From Candidatus Woesearchaeota archaeon (GTDB taxonomy: Archaea > Nanobdellota > Nanobdellia > Woesearchaeales > WJIZ01): a DNA stretch of 34,744 nt. Position numbers and translations under genes: made by a program. The DNA lies in assembly GCA_018221205.1 (NCBI GenBank), contig JAAOYF010000012.1, forward strand, positions 1-34,744, given 5' to 3'. Positions 1-7,925 of this stretch are shown piece after piece (within the stretch, counting starts at the first letter, position 1; each line of letters begins with the position of its first letter). The notes beneath the pieces are model-generated. The model saw only the letters and a program-made list of their open reading frames with translations. It was not told the DNA's origin and did no database searches.

Positions 1-41
1 AGACAGACAGAGCCTGGGTCATGATCGTCCTACACACCAAA

Positions 42-326
42 ATGAAAGACATATCCATCATTAAAGCAAAGGGATTGCCGACAACCATGCGTATCGGCAA
101 ATCTGGACTGAACGAAGGGGTCATCAATGAGCTTCAGCTGCAATTGAAGAGAAAGAAGATGGTGAAAGTCAAGATCCTCAAGCCTGCATTTGAACATCTG
201 ACAAAGGCTGAGTTAAAAAAAATGCTCGAGGACAAGACAAACAGCACAATCATCCATAGCATCGGCAATGTTTTCGTGCTGAAGCATAAGTTATTTATAG
301 ACCGAAACCGAGGAAGAACAATATGA
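42..326 (+). CDS. yhbY: YhbY-like CRM-domain RNA-binding protein
   Basis: A 94-residue protein that is almost entirely one CRM (YhbY) domain. The family fold is an IF3-C/KH-like alpha-beta RNA-binding module associated with ribosome assembly and intron binding. The visible signature is R-I-G-K-S-G-L-N-E-G-V followed by a basic helix (QLKRKKMVKVKI) and the closing strand G-N-V-F-V-L-K. The ATG at 42 gives the usual short lead-in to the glycine loop; an in-frame ATG at 21 would add seven residues. No clear ribosome binding site precedes either, and the promoter would lie off the window, so the start is uncertain. The stop overlaps the next start (ATGA at 323), so the two genes are probably translationally coupled. 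Family assignment is firm; role in ribosome biogenesis is inferred from the family. Confidence 0.85.
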   Translation: MKDISIIKAKGLPTTMRIGKSGLNEGVINELQLQLKRKKMVKVKILKPAFEHLTKAELKKMLEDKTNSTIIHSIGNVFVLKHKLFIDRNRGRTI

Positions 327-1717
327 TTACCGAGGATCAGCTGAAGGAGATGAACTTCGATCCAGAGATGGCTGAAGAAGCTAGGAATCATGCCCCTGTC
401 TTCACCGGCTATCCCAGTCCGGTGAGAAGATACCGGATGGTGGTTGAAGCATATCATATGGCCATCGAAGAGCCTTATTTCTGGGTATTGGAGTATCTCA
501 GAAACATGTCTGGATTCCATCATATCATCAAGATAACAGATGTCTTTTCAGCAGCTGAGAACAGCTCTTTTTTCGGCGCCTCTCAGCAGAGGCTTGGATT
601 GCAGCAGGATAAAGTGAGCCAGTTTCTCGCCACTATCGGAAAGATGGTCAAGGAGCTCTTCCAATTGGTGAGAGAATTACGGGTACTGGACGAAAGACTT
701 GGCTACTATGCCGACAGCTATGACTCTGAATCAAGATCAAGGGAAAGTGCTGAGATCACCTTAAAGGGAATATGGGTAGACATGGTAGAGCAGGGAGCGA
801 AGAATCCTGCTTCTGTCTATGGAATGGCGAGAGAGGTGCAGTTCACGACCTTACCTGATCTCTTCTTCAACATCCATCCCTTGAAACAGGAAGATGTCGA
901 TGATGTTGTCGAATCTGATTCATCACAGTTCAACAGAAAAGTACGGGAAGTGCTGAAAAGGAAACTACGAAGTTTCCTGGCGTGGAAAGAGCATACCTAT
1001 GAAGAGCTGAAGAACAGACGTATCTTCACGTTGAAATATCTGAGGCAGCATTATGATATCATCAAGATGTATATGACCTGGGTGAAGCCTTATCTGAAGA
1101 ATATCGAAAGGCTGACCATGGACCAGCAGAAGATGGAGACTCCTGATCTGTTGGCTGCTTTCGAAACAAGCATGATCGAAGTCGAGCTTCTTGCCAAGAA
1201 ACCTTCTGGGCCGGTGAATGAATGCGTCCTGGTGCATTTCTGGTATAGGACAAGGCCTGATATGAATTACCAGCAGGAATACCAGAGAGGGCCATTGCAT
1301 GTCGGCAGGGCAGAGATAACCTTCAGGGCATATGTCTGGACCGATGAAGAGATCGAGAATTATCAGAAGATGAGGGCACGTGAGGATTTCAACCTCTTGG
1401 GTGTTGTCGACAGATCAGTCAAAGCAGCTATGGAGAGTTTAGGAGATGAGCTTATGCGCTATCTAGAGGAAGCAGGAGAGGATTTCCAGTCAAAGCAGAA
1501 ATCTGATCTCGAAAACGTCAAGGCAAAGGGAAGAAGGCTCTCGAGAAACTTCTCCTCAGTGAGATCATTATTCAGCAGGGTGAAGGAAAGCAAGAAAGAG
1601 AAGCAGGATCTATGGGATATAGAGATCGCAAAAGACAAGGCAACTGCCAAAGTGAAAGGCAGCATGTGGACTGTCTATCATCATTTCAAAAAACATCATA
1701 ATATGCTGAACTGGTAG
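323..1717 (+). CDS. Conserved-looking protein of unknown function (464 aa)
   Basis: I do not recognise the family. The protein is soluble, charged and mostly helical, with no signal peptide or membrane segment. The middle (about residues 195-270) is rich in long basic helices. Around residues 300-345 there is a more beta-like segment with aromatic residues (VLVHFWYRTRPD, then EITFRAYVWTDEE). The last 90 residues are Lys/Arg/Glu-rich (SKKEKQDLWD) and end in an aromatic/His tail (VYHHFKKHHNML). It starts at an ATGA overlap with the upstream CRM-domain gene, so the two form an operon; a role near RNA or the ribosome is only a guess from that partner. A 9-bp hairpin begins exactly at its stop codon. 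Codon usage matches the neighbours, so there is no sign of recent transfer. Confidence 0.75.
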   Translation: MITEDQLKEMNFDPEMAEEARNHAPVFTGYPSPVRRYRMVVEAYHMAIEEPYFWVLEYLRNMSGFHHIIKITDVFSAAENSSFFGASQQRLGLQQDKVSQFLATIGKMVKELFQLVRELRVLDERLGYYADSYDSESRSRESAEITLKGIWVDMVEQGAKNPASVYGMAREVQFTTLPDLFFNIHPLKQEDVDDVVESDSSQFNRKVREVLKRKLRSFLAWKEHTYEELKNRRIFTLKYLRQHYDIIKMYMTWVKPYLKNIERLTMDQQKMETPDLLAAFETSMIEVELLAKKPSGPVNECVLVHFWYRTRPDMNYQQEYQRGPLHVGRAEITFRAYVWTDEEIENYQKMRAREDFNLLGVVDRSVKAAMESLGDELMRYLEEAGEDFQSKQKSDLENVKAKGRRLSRNFSSVRSLFSRVKESKKEKQDLWDIEIAKDKATAKVKGSMWTVYHHFKKHHNMLNW

Positions 1718-1755
1718 AGATTTTTGCCCGTTCCCTACGGTCACTTAAAAATCTC
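1717..1755 (+). other. Stem-loop at the stop codon of the upstream gene
   Basis: GAGATTTTT (1717-1725) pairs with AAAAATCTC (1747-1755), a perfect 9-bp stem. Inside it CCGT/ACGG forms a small second stem. The position directly on the stop codon suggests 3'-end formation or transcript stabilisation. No run of T follows, so a classical intrinsic terminator is not supported. Confidence 0.5.
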
Positions 1756-1770
1756 GTAAAAAGCGCTCAT

Positions 1771-1856
1771 GTGGAACATCCTCACGTCAGAAATGCAAAG
1801 CATTTCTGAGCGTCATCAGGAATCTTCGATTCCTGAGACTTTGTTCGGAGTTCCAC
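1771..1856 (+). ncRNA. Candidate structured RNA: closing stem with two triloop hairpins
   Basis: GTGGAAC (1771-1777) pairs with GTTCCAC (1850-1856). It encloses two perfect hairpins: a 10-bp stem with loop AAA at 1787-1809, and a 9-bp stem with loop TTC at 1816-1836. Together this can fold as a three-way junction. A competing stem CTTTGT (1839-1844)/ACAAAG (1858-1863) would break the closing helix. A further hairpin CGTGTC/GACACG lies at 1873-1891, just before the ribosome binding site of the next gene. It could be a leader element, a transcript end, or a palindromic repeat unit. Pairings are read directly; function is inference. Confidence 0.4.
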
Positions 1857-1904
1857 GACAAAGGAAAAAGTGCGTGTCCCACCCCGACACGTTTAGGTGA
1901 ATAG

Positions 1905-4142
1905 ATGCAATTCAACAACGGATATCACTCAGGAGCAGCAGATCTTTATGGATCGAGCCCTATGGATAGATCTTTCTATGTCGATAATCCTGATGCTGCA
2001 GGCGCAGCTACCGGCATCCGCGATTTCGGAGCCAAGGCGCCGATCGGTCAGCTTGACAGTGAATTCGGCTTGACAGTCAAAGATGTGGGCATGAGCGTTC
2101 CGATGGGAATCTCTGCCCCTAATGTCCAGGGCATCTACAGCAAGATACGGGCAGGATTGAGCAAGATCGAGATCGGTTTTCCTGCTGCAGGTTCGGGCAA
2201 TAGGCAGGCACAAAGTCCAGGCATGTATGGTAAGGATATGCGTCAGGCCATCAAAGAGCTGGGCATTGCGAATGAAGTTGAATTCAACACCCACGCTGCC
2301 TATAATGTCATGGGCATGACCGGAAGCCTTGAGCAGGCAGGTGACCTGATAAAATTTGATATGAACCGGGCGAGAATGGGACAGCATGAGATTGAACGAG
2401 CTGTCGATTTTGCAGCTGATGTTCCTGGTGGAGGCAGTGTTGTTATCCACACTGGTGAATTTCTCAGGCCATTGACCGATATCTATGTGCCTGATGAAGA
2501 GGGCAATCTGGCCAGAGGATCTGATGGCAGGACCATGTGGAAGCAGCGCCTGACAGAAGATAAGGATGCGACGTTCTATCTTATCGACGACAGAACTGGA
2601 CAGGCGATGAGAACAGTCGAGAAAGACCGATTGGTTGCGTATCCTCATTGGCTACGGTCTAAGAAGGAAGGCCATTGGGGAATGGACAAACAGGGCAACA
2701 GAGCATTCATCAAGAAGGATGACTATGTCGATTATGAAGGACTATTGATTCTCGATGCGTATGACCCTGTTGTCGGAAGAGTTCCTGAATTCGACGATAA
2801 AACAAGAGAGTTCAAGGTCGATTATCTTAGTTTTAATGATTTTGAGGTTGTCGCGAAAGAAAAGAATGATGCCCTGAAGAAAAGACTGGGCAGATCTTTG
2901 ACGTTCCAGGAAGCGACAACACAGACAGAGGCCTATTTTCATGCTACGCTTGAGACGAACGAGGGCCACTCTCGTGGTTGGAGCGGCCAGTATGCAGAGG
3001 ATGTCGACACCAATATTGAGATGCTGGAGAAATTGAACAAAGCGAAGGACTTCTACCAGAAGATAGACGCAAAGCTTCCGCCAGAGGAGAAGTGGAAGAT
3101 AGCCATCAAAGAGCCGAATATGCGTGTTCTCGATCAGATCATCCCTCCAGAGACAAAAGATCCGTTAAAGTATATCGAAGAACAGATAACAAATGCGAGG
3201 ACAAGAATCAATTTCGCCCGACAAGCTTCTGTCTCCCAGCTGCAGCAAGCGCAGGACACTGCTGAGACAAAAAGGCACATCATCGATCCTATAAAATATG
3301 TTGATCGGTATGCTGTACGGCACTATGCTGAATCTGCTTTGCATGCTATGGACCGGTCTAAAGACCCCAATAACCCTATCGTACTCACGATGGAGCACAT
3401 CTTTCCTGAGCGGTTCGGAGGGCATCCTCAAGAGCATAAGTGGCTGATTAAAAAAGCACGTGAGCGTTTTGTGGAATACCTGACTGAGCCTGAAATGGAG
3501 CTTGGTGTTACGTATGACGGCAAGCCTGCCATGGCGAAGAATAAAGAAGGCCTATTGGAATTGCAAAAGCAGCCGAATCCGTATTATAAAGCTGGGCTAG
3601 ATAAGGAGCAGGCTAAAAAGCTGGCTGAACGGCATATCAAGGCGACGATCGACACCGGCCACCTTAATCTTTGGCGGAAATATTTCCAGCCCAGGCCTGG
3701 AGCGACTCCAGAAGACAATGAGAATGAATTCAAGCAATGGTTCCTGGGGCAGATAGAGGACTTTGCAAAGGATAACCTGGTGGGGAATGTCCATCTTGTG
3801 GACAATTATGGGTATCAGGATGATCACCTCTCACCCGGACAGGGCAATGCCCCTATCAAAGAGACGATGAAGATACTGAAGAAATTCGGTTATGACAAAG
3901 CCTATACTGTCGAGCCGGGTGCAGATGCGTCCACAGACCTTTCTGATTTCCATGGTGTGATGAAGACCTGGAGATTCTTGGGTGCGCCTATCTATGGTCT
4001 GGGAGCGCCGAGTAAGTCACAACAGACCTGGGGCAAAGTGCAGTATAGCTACTTCGGCCAGAATCAACCTCCCTACTTCATCTTCGGCTCCTATTCACCG
4101 AGCAATGACTGGACGCTCTGGAGCCAGTCACCTATGGAGTAA
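1905..4142 (+). CDS. Large xylose-isomerase/endonuclease IV-like TIM-barrel protein (745 aa)
   Basis: The C-terminal half carries the metal-site pattern of the xylose isomerase-like TIM barrel superfamily: Glu in T-M-E-H (about 497), D-T-G-H-L-N-L-W (about 583-590), V-H-L-V-D-N (His 630) followed by D-D-H-L, and V-E-P-G-A-D (Glu 670). An earlier barrel strand ends in V-V-I-H-T-G-E (His 182). Known members of this fold are sugar isomerases/epimerases and AP endonucleases; I cannot pick the reaction. At 745 residues it is more than twice the usual 270-300, with a long central insertion (about 190-480) that looks helical and charged. The N-terminus is Gly/Ala/Pro-rich with no signal peptide. The ATG at 1905 is preceded by AGGTGA at suitable spacing. 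It lies behind a hairpin-rich spacer and about 30 nt before the methylthiotransferase gene. Confidence 0.72.
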   Translation: MQFNNGYHSGAADLYGSSPMDRSFYVDNPDAAGAATGIRDFGAKAPIGQLDSEFGLTVKDVGMSVPMGISAPNVQGIYSKIRAGLSKIEIGFPAAGSGNRQAQSPGMYGKDMRQAIKELGIANEVEFNTHAAYNVMGMTGSLEQAGDLIKFDMNRARMGQHEIERAVDFAADVPGGGSVVIHTGEFLRPLTDIYVPDEEGNLARGSDGRTMWKQRLTEDKDATFYLIDDRTGQAMRTVEKDRLVAYPHWLRSKKEGHWGMDKQGNRAFIKKDDYVDYEGLLILDAYDPVVGRVPEFDDKTREFKVDYLSFNDFEVVAKEKNDALKKRLGRSLTFQEATTQTEAYFHATLETNEGHSRGWSGQYAEDVDTNIEMLEKLNKAKDFYQKIDAKLPPEEKWKIAIKEPNMRVLDQIIPPETKDPLKYIEEQITNARTRINFARQASVSQLQQAQDTAETKRHIIDPIKYVDRYAVRHYAESALHAMDRSKDPNNPIVLTMEHIFPERFGGHPQEHKWLIKKARERFVEYLTEPEMELGVTYDGKPAMAKNKEGLLELQKQPNPYYKAGLDKEQAKKLAERHIKATIDTGHLNLWRKYFQPRPGATPEDNENEFKQWFLGQIEDFAKDNLVGNVHLVDNYGYQDDHLSPGQGNAPIKETMKILKKFGYDKAYTVEPGADASTDLSDFHGVMKTWRFLGAPIYGLGAPSKSQQTWGKVQYSYFGQNQPPYFIFGSYSPSNDWTLWSQSPME

Positions 4143-4173
4143 TTTTATATATTCTGACTATTCTAGAATAGAT

Positions 4174-5436
4174 ATGCACACTATCCACATCATGAGCAAT
4201 CCCTGCTCATTGAACAATGTCCACGCTGAGCAGATTGCCGGCCTGCTGCATATCCATGGATTCATCATTGAGAAGAACATCAAGGCAGCTGACATCCTCA
4301 TCTCTGTCGTGTGTCCGGTCATCGATGAGCTGACTATGCTTGTCGAGATCAAGCAGCTGATCAAGGCACATAAGAAGAAAAAGATCATCCTTGCCGGATG
4401 CCTCAGCCAAAAGATGGTCCCTCAGGTGAGGAAGATCACCCATACCGCTTCATTGGTGAGCAGCCATAACATCTCCGGCATAGTGGGGGTTGTGGAAGAG
4501 GTCATCAATGGCAATGCCATTGATGCTGTTTCGTATCAGGAAGAGCGGAAGCTGCACCAACCTAGAGTTAGGATCAACCCTTTCAGCGGTATCATCCCTC
4601 TGCAGCCAAGCTGCGACCATCATTGCCCTTATTGTGAATTTCATCTCTCCCAAAAGCACATCGTAAGCTATAAGAAAGAAGATATCCTGAAAGAGGTGCA
4701 TACTGCCTTAAGAGATGGGTGCAAAGAGATCATTGTCGCGAGCCATGATGTGAGCAGCTATGCCACTGAAGAGATCTGGAGGAGTTCCCTGCCTGAGCTG
4801 CTCAAAGAGATCCTGGCTATAGATCATCCTTTCAAGCTGAGGATGGGAAAGCTGAATGTGAAGAATATCAAGCCCATCTTAGATGAGCTCATCGAGATCT
4901 TCAAGAGCGATAAAGTATACAAATACCTTTTCCTGCCCCTGTTGTCCGGCAATGATGCTGTGCTTAATACGTTGGAAGCAGGCTACACTGTCGACGATTT
5001 CCGGAATATCATAAACCGGTTCAGGACTGAGATCCCTAATCTTACCATCGCAACAGAGGTGGTCATCGGGCATCCAGGGGAGAATGTAGAAGGATTCAAT
5101 GAAAGCCTTGAAGTCATCAGAGAAATGAGGCCAGACAGCGTCTCTATCACCAAGAGCGAATCAAAGCATACTGAGCGTGTAGAGGAGAATGTGGTGAAGG
5201 ATAGGATGCGAATCATCCATGACATCTCAAAGAATATCTCGCGGATGAACAATGAGCGATGGCTCGACTGGCAAGGTGAGATCCTCATTGATGAGAGAGG
5301 CAAAGGAGATTCCTGGGTCGGGCGAAACTTCTCATATAAGCCTGTCATGGTGAATGGGGACTATTCTTTAGGGCAGACCGTGCAGGTAAAAGTGATCACC
5401 ACTGATGTCAACCAGCTGAAAGCTGAGAGAATTTAG
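4174..5436 (+). CDS. Radical SAM tRNA methylthiotransferase, CDKAL1/MtaB type
   Basis: This 420-residue protein has the three-part MiaB-family layout. The N-terminal UPF0004 domain shows three cysteines in N-P-C-S-L-N-N, S-V-V-C-P-V and L-A-G-C-L-S-Q that would hold the auxiliary 4Fe-4S cluster. The radical SAM domain has the Cx3Cx2C motif C-D-H-H-C-P-Y-C at residues 147-154. The C-terminal ~60 residues resemble a TRAM domain. Family knowledge: archaeal/eukaryotic members methylthiolate N6-threonylcarbamoyladenosine at position 37 of tRNAs reading ANN codons. The frame stays open upstream to 3982 inside the TIM-barrel gene; ATG 4174 is chosen because it starts at the family N-terminus and lies 31 nt past the previous stop, behind an AT-rich TTTTATATATTC. 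A start at 4192 is also possible. A cluster of hairpins follows the stop. Confidence 0.9.
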   Translation: MHTIHIMSNPCSLNNVHAEQIAGLLHIHGFIIEKNIKAADILISVVCPVIDELTMLVEIKQLIKAHKKKKIILAGCLSQKMVPQVRKITHTASLVSSHNISGIVGVVEEVINGNAIDAVSYQEERKLHQPRVRINPFSGIIPLQPSCDHHCPYCEFHLSQKHIVSYKKEDILKEVHTALRDGCKEIIVASHDVSSYATEEIWRSSLPELLKEILAIDHPFKLRMGKLNVKNIKPILDELIEIFKSDKVYKYLFLPLLSGNDAVLNTLEAGYTVDDFRNIINRFRTEIPNLTIATEVVIGHPGENVEGFNESLEVIREMRPDSVSITKSESKHTERVEENVVKDRMRIIHDISKNISRMNNERWLDWQGEILIDERGKGDSWVGRNFSYKPVMVNGDYSLGQTVQVKVITTDVNQLKAERI

Positions 5437-5437
5437 A

Positions 5438-5537
5438 GAATCGCTTCTCCGATTCGGGGAGTATACGAAAAGCGAAGCTTTTCGGATATCCGAAAATCTT
5501 TGATTTTCGATATATCGTTGAGGGACTTATCAGTCCC
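5438..5537 (+). repeat. Cluster of four consecutive hairpins downstream of the methylthiotransferase gene
   Basis: Four stems follow the stop codon. GAATCG/CGATTC lies at 5438-5455 with a 6-nt loop. CGAAAAGC-GAA-GCTTTTCG lies at 5466-5484. CGAAAATC-TTT-GATTTTCG lies at 5491-5509 and is extended by flanking GATAT/ATATC. GGGACT-TATC-AGTCCC lies at 5522-5537. The middle two have exactly three-nt loops closed by a C-G pair, like the hairpins near 1.8, 17.6-17.9 and 25.7 kb. They may form the transcript 3' end, or be palindromic repeat units. Confidence 0.6.
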
Positions 5538-5592
5538 CCGGTAGAAAACGTGAAATGCTCTAGGTCAGTACGCTTGCGACATAGCCAATTAG

Positions 5593-5607
5593 AAAGATAT
5601 ATATACC
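5593..5607 (+). promoter_or_regulatory. TATA box for the small winged-helix gene
   Basis: AAAGATATATATACC is centred about 27 nt upstream of the ATG at 5628, the spacing expected for an archaeal promoter driving a leaderless transcript. Confidence 0.6.
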
Positions 5608-5627
5608 TCTTTCAGTATTCTTTATAT

Positions 5628-5867
5628 ATGGGACAAGGGGAAGTCATCACTTTTTTGAAGAAGTATAGACAGAGCACTCCTTATCTGAAAAAGCCCTGGC
5701 TGACTGTTCGAGAGATCTATGAGAAGATGAAAAATACAAGGCTGGCCAGTGAATTGGGCTCGGTGACGAATTCTTGCAAAAAATTACGGGAAAGCGGCAT
5801 GATCAAGTTCAGAGAGATGACTTCTAAGAAAGCGAATAGAAGGATCTTTCATTATCAGATAAAATAA
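5628..5867 (+). CDS. Small winged helix-turn-helix-like protein (79 aa)
   Basis: A compact basic protein with the pattern of an archaeal winged helix: helix G-E-V-I-T-F-L-K-K-Y, a turn P-W-L-T-V-R-E-I-Y-E-K-M, a recognition-type segment S-V-T-N-S-C-K-K-L-R-E-S-G-M-I, then a wing strand with K-F-R-E-M and R-R-I-F-H-Y. The phrase 'NSCKKLRESGMIKFRE' is typical of the recognition helix and wing of small DNA-binding regulators. The frame is open from 5550, but the ATG at 5628 is preferred because a TATA box lies 27 nt upstream and because the domain begins there. It sits alone between a hairpin cluster and the convergent glycolytic operon, so its targets cannot be guessed beyond possible regulation of nearby genes. 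Confidence 0.75.
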   Translation: MGQGEVITFLKKYRQSTPYLKKPWLTVREIYEKMKNTRLASELGSVTNSCKKLRESGMIKFREMTSKKANRRIFHYQIK

Positions 5868-5874
5868 AAAATAA

Positions 5875-6903
5875 TTATTTCTCTACCATACCGTGTTGTG
5901 GAATGCCCAAAGATTCATTTGTCTTCTGCATGCTGGTTTCTGCATCGCATACATCCAACGCTGCCCTGATGGCATCGATATTCTCGCAGACCACATCACT
6001 CTCTTGATGGATTGCCTGCAGATAGAGTAGTTTGTTTCCGACTACTCCGATGGCTTCTTTCCAGACACAGATCTCTGGCATATCTCCTCTAGGATAGCCC
6101 CAGTCTTTTGCCAGTTCCATGATCTCTGCAGTTGATCGGACCAGTGATTCGTTATACACCACCCGTACTCTTGGTGTTTTCTTGAATATCTCTACCGCTT
6201 CCTCAACTGTCGGAGTCTTCTTGCACTCGCAGGTTATGGTATGGACATGCATCAGCGTTGAGGAGACAGATAATGCTGTTGTAAATATCTCGACATCGGG
6301 CAAGACTGTCTTGAGGTCTGGTCCGTGATGAGAAGGAAGTTCTAATACCGGAACAACAGCGTTGATCGGTCCATGACGGATGTCCCAAGGATCAGCGCCT
6401 CTCCTGATCATAGTGGCATACACTTCTTTGATGCCATATTTTGTATGGATCGCTCCCAATGTCCTTGCCAATCCGGTTGTGTTGCAACTTACAACCCTGA
6501 TATGGTCTTTGCCGCGGCATTCATCATAATTGCATTGAGCAGTAAAGCTGACCTCTCCTACATCTGGTTTTTCGCCGCCCTGGTAGATCGCTTTCATCTT
6601 AGCTGGCTCGTAGTATTTGGCCCTGTTCTCCTTTCCTTTTGGCTTAGGGGCGCAATCGATTATGATATCCACTTTCTTGAGCAGGTCTTGTATTGTTCCT
6701 TCGAGCTTGAAACCGTGGCCATCCAGCTGATGATCAGGTATGGTGTAGATAGGGATGCCTTTCCTATGTGCTGACCGAATCCGCCAGTTATGGCTTCTTC
6801 CTGTAACTCCAATTAATTCCATATCCTCCTGCTTCATCACTGCATCAGCTACTCTTTTGCCGATCGTACCAAAACCCATAATGCCTACTCTGATTTTTTT
6901 CAT
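5875..6903 (-). CDS. gap: Type II (archaeal) glyceraldehyde-3-phosphate dehydrogenase
   Basis: Oxidises glyceraldehyde 3-phosphate to 1,3-bisphosphoglycerate with NAD(P), cytosolic. The N-terminal Rossmann motif is V-G-I-M-G-F-G-T-I-G-K-R-V. The catalytic cysteine is Cys140 in S-C-N-T-T-G-L-A-R, exactly the archaeal type II signature, followed by R-R-G-A-D-P and H-G-P-I-N-A. Length 342 aa is normal for archaeal GAPDH. ATG 6903 is chosen over the GTG at 6918 because GAGGGTGA sits just upstream of the ATG; that site overlaps the end of the aldolase gene, making this the third gene of a pfk-fba-gap operon. The operon suggests a main-line glycolytic/gluconeogenic role. Coenzyme preference cannot be read with confidence. 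Confidence 0.95.
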   Translation of the reverse strand: MKKIRVGIMGFGTIGKRVADAVMKQEDMELIGVTGRSHNWRIRSAHRKGIPIYTIPDHQLDGHGFKLEGTIQDLLKKVDIIIDCAPKPKGKENRAKYYEPAKMKAIYQGGEKPDVGEVSFTAQCNYDECRGKDHIRVVSCNTTGLARTLGAIHTKYGIKEVYATMIRRGADPWDIRHGPINAVVPVLELPSHHGPDLKTVLPDVEIFTTALSVSSTLMHVHTITCECKKTPTVEEAVEIFKKTPRVRVVYNESLVRSTAEIMELAKDWGYPRGDMPEICVWKEAIGVVGNKLLYLQAIHQESDVVCENIDAIRAALDVCDAETSMQKTNESLGIPQHGMVEK

Positions 6904-6914
6904 TTCGTTCACCC

Positions 6915-7922
6915 TCACTCCATATCAGTCGAGTATTCTCCTTTTGTCGCAAGACCATTCAGCTTTGCGCGCTTAAAGAACGCATCCTGGCACGCTTTCT
7001 CATTCTCAGCTTTGCCGGCCCATGCTTTCAATGCTGGTTCTTGCAATGCTCTTCCATAGGAAAAGCTCAGGTACCAAGGAGCATCATCCATCTTGTTCAT
7101 CGCCTGCAGATGTGCAGTTGATTCTTCAGGGGTCTGTCCTCCTGAAAGGAAATTGATCGTCTGGACAGATTCAGGAATGGTCTTCTTGAATATTTCGAGA
7201 GTCTGCTTTGCCACTTCCTCTACTCCTGCTCGGCTATCATTCTCTTTTCCGGAAATGACCATGCTCGGCTTGAGGATCATGCCTTCTAAGAGGACCCCTT
7301 CTTTATCTAGCGCAACGAACACTTCTTTCAGCACTGCTTCAGTAACTTCAGCACATCTCTCGATTGAATGGTCTCCGTTGATCAAGACTTCTGGCTCGAC
7401 GATGGGAGCGACATCATGTTCTTGACAGACTTTCGCATATTTTGCCAATCTTGAAGCGTTCTCCTTTATGACTGCATCAGAAGGTGTAGAATCTGAGATG
7501 GAATAGACAGCGCGCCATTTGGCGAATCTCGCACCATGTTGCTTATAGTCATCTAATCTATCCCCTAATCCTTCGAGGCCTTGAGTGACTTTTTCAGATG
7601 TTCCTTCCAGCTCGACAAGGCCTTTGTCAACCTTAATTCCAGGAACAATGCCTTTTTTCGTCAGTACTCCTGACAGTGGTGTGCCGTCTCGTGCTTTCTG
7701 TTTCAGTGTTTCCTCGAACAGGATGACTCCTGAGATGAACTCTTCGCAGCCTGATGTAGTGAAGAGGGCCTGCCGATAATCCCTTCTCTTTTCCTCTGTG
7801 GATTCGACATTGATGCCTGCCAACCTCTTTCCCATGGTAGGGGTGGATTCATCTGCTGCCAATATCCCTTTTCCTTTTGTTGCGATCTCCTTTATTGTCT
7901 GTTTTAGTGCTTGAGCATCCAT
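6915..7922 (-). CDS. fba: Class I fructose-bisphosphate aldolase (classical eukaryote/bacterial family)
   Basis: Cleaves fructose 1,6-bisphosphate to dihydroxyacetone phosphate and glyceraldehyde 3-phosphate through a Schiff base. This is the classical class I family (glycolytic aldolase, PF00274 type), not the archaeal DhnA-like aldolase. Visible residues: Asp24 in L-A-A-D-E-S-T, Lys135 in F-A-K-W-R, Glu176 and Glu178 in P-I-V-E-P-E-V, and the Schiff-base Lys218 in E-G-M-I-L-K-P-S-M-V. Then comes the phosphate-site S-G-G-Q-T-P-E. At 335 aa it is slightly shorter than the ~360-aa animal enzymes and ends in a short acidic tail. It lies 3 nt from pfk and adjoins gap in one operon. Presence in an archaeon suggests acquisition from bacteria. 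Confidence 0.95.
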   Translation of the reverse strand: MDAQALKQTIKEIATKGKGILAADESTPTMGKRLAGINVESTEEKRRDYRQALFTTSGCEEFISGVILFEETLKQKARDGTPLSGVLTKKGIVPGIKVDKGLVELEGTSEKVTQGLEGLGDRLDDYKQHGARFAKWRAVYSISDSTPSDAVIKENASRLAKYAKVCQEHDVAPIVEPEVLINGDHSIERCAEVTEAVLKEVFVALDKEGVLLEGMILKPSMVISGKENDSRAGVEEVAKQTLEIFKKTIPESVQTINFLSGGQTPEESTAHLQAMNKMDDAPWYLSFSYGRALQEPALKAWAGKAENEKACQDAFFKRAKLNGLATKGEYSTDME

Positions 7923-7925
7923 CTT

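Noticed and set aside
1-40. Possible tRNA 3' end before the YhbY gene (ends in a CACCA-like string)
   Set aside because: No T arm with a TTC-type loop and matching stems can be formed, so the likeness is superficial.
134-523. Minus-strand open frame across the first two genes
   Set aside because: Shadow of two well-supported plus-strand genes with no start signals.
1787-1836. CRISPR array
   Set aside because: The palindromes differ in stem sequence and there is no series of identical repeats with equal spacers; no cas genes are present.
3982-4173. Upstream extension of the methylthiotransferase into the TIM-barrel gene
   Set aside because: The extra 64 residues have no family similarity and overlap a good gene in another frame; the family N-terminus starts at 4174.
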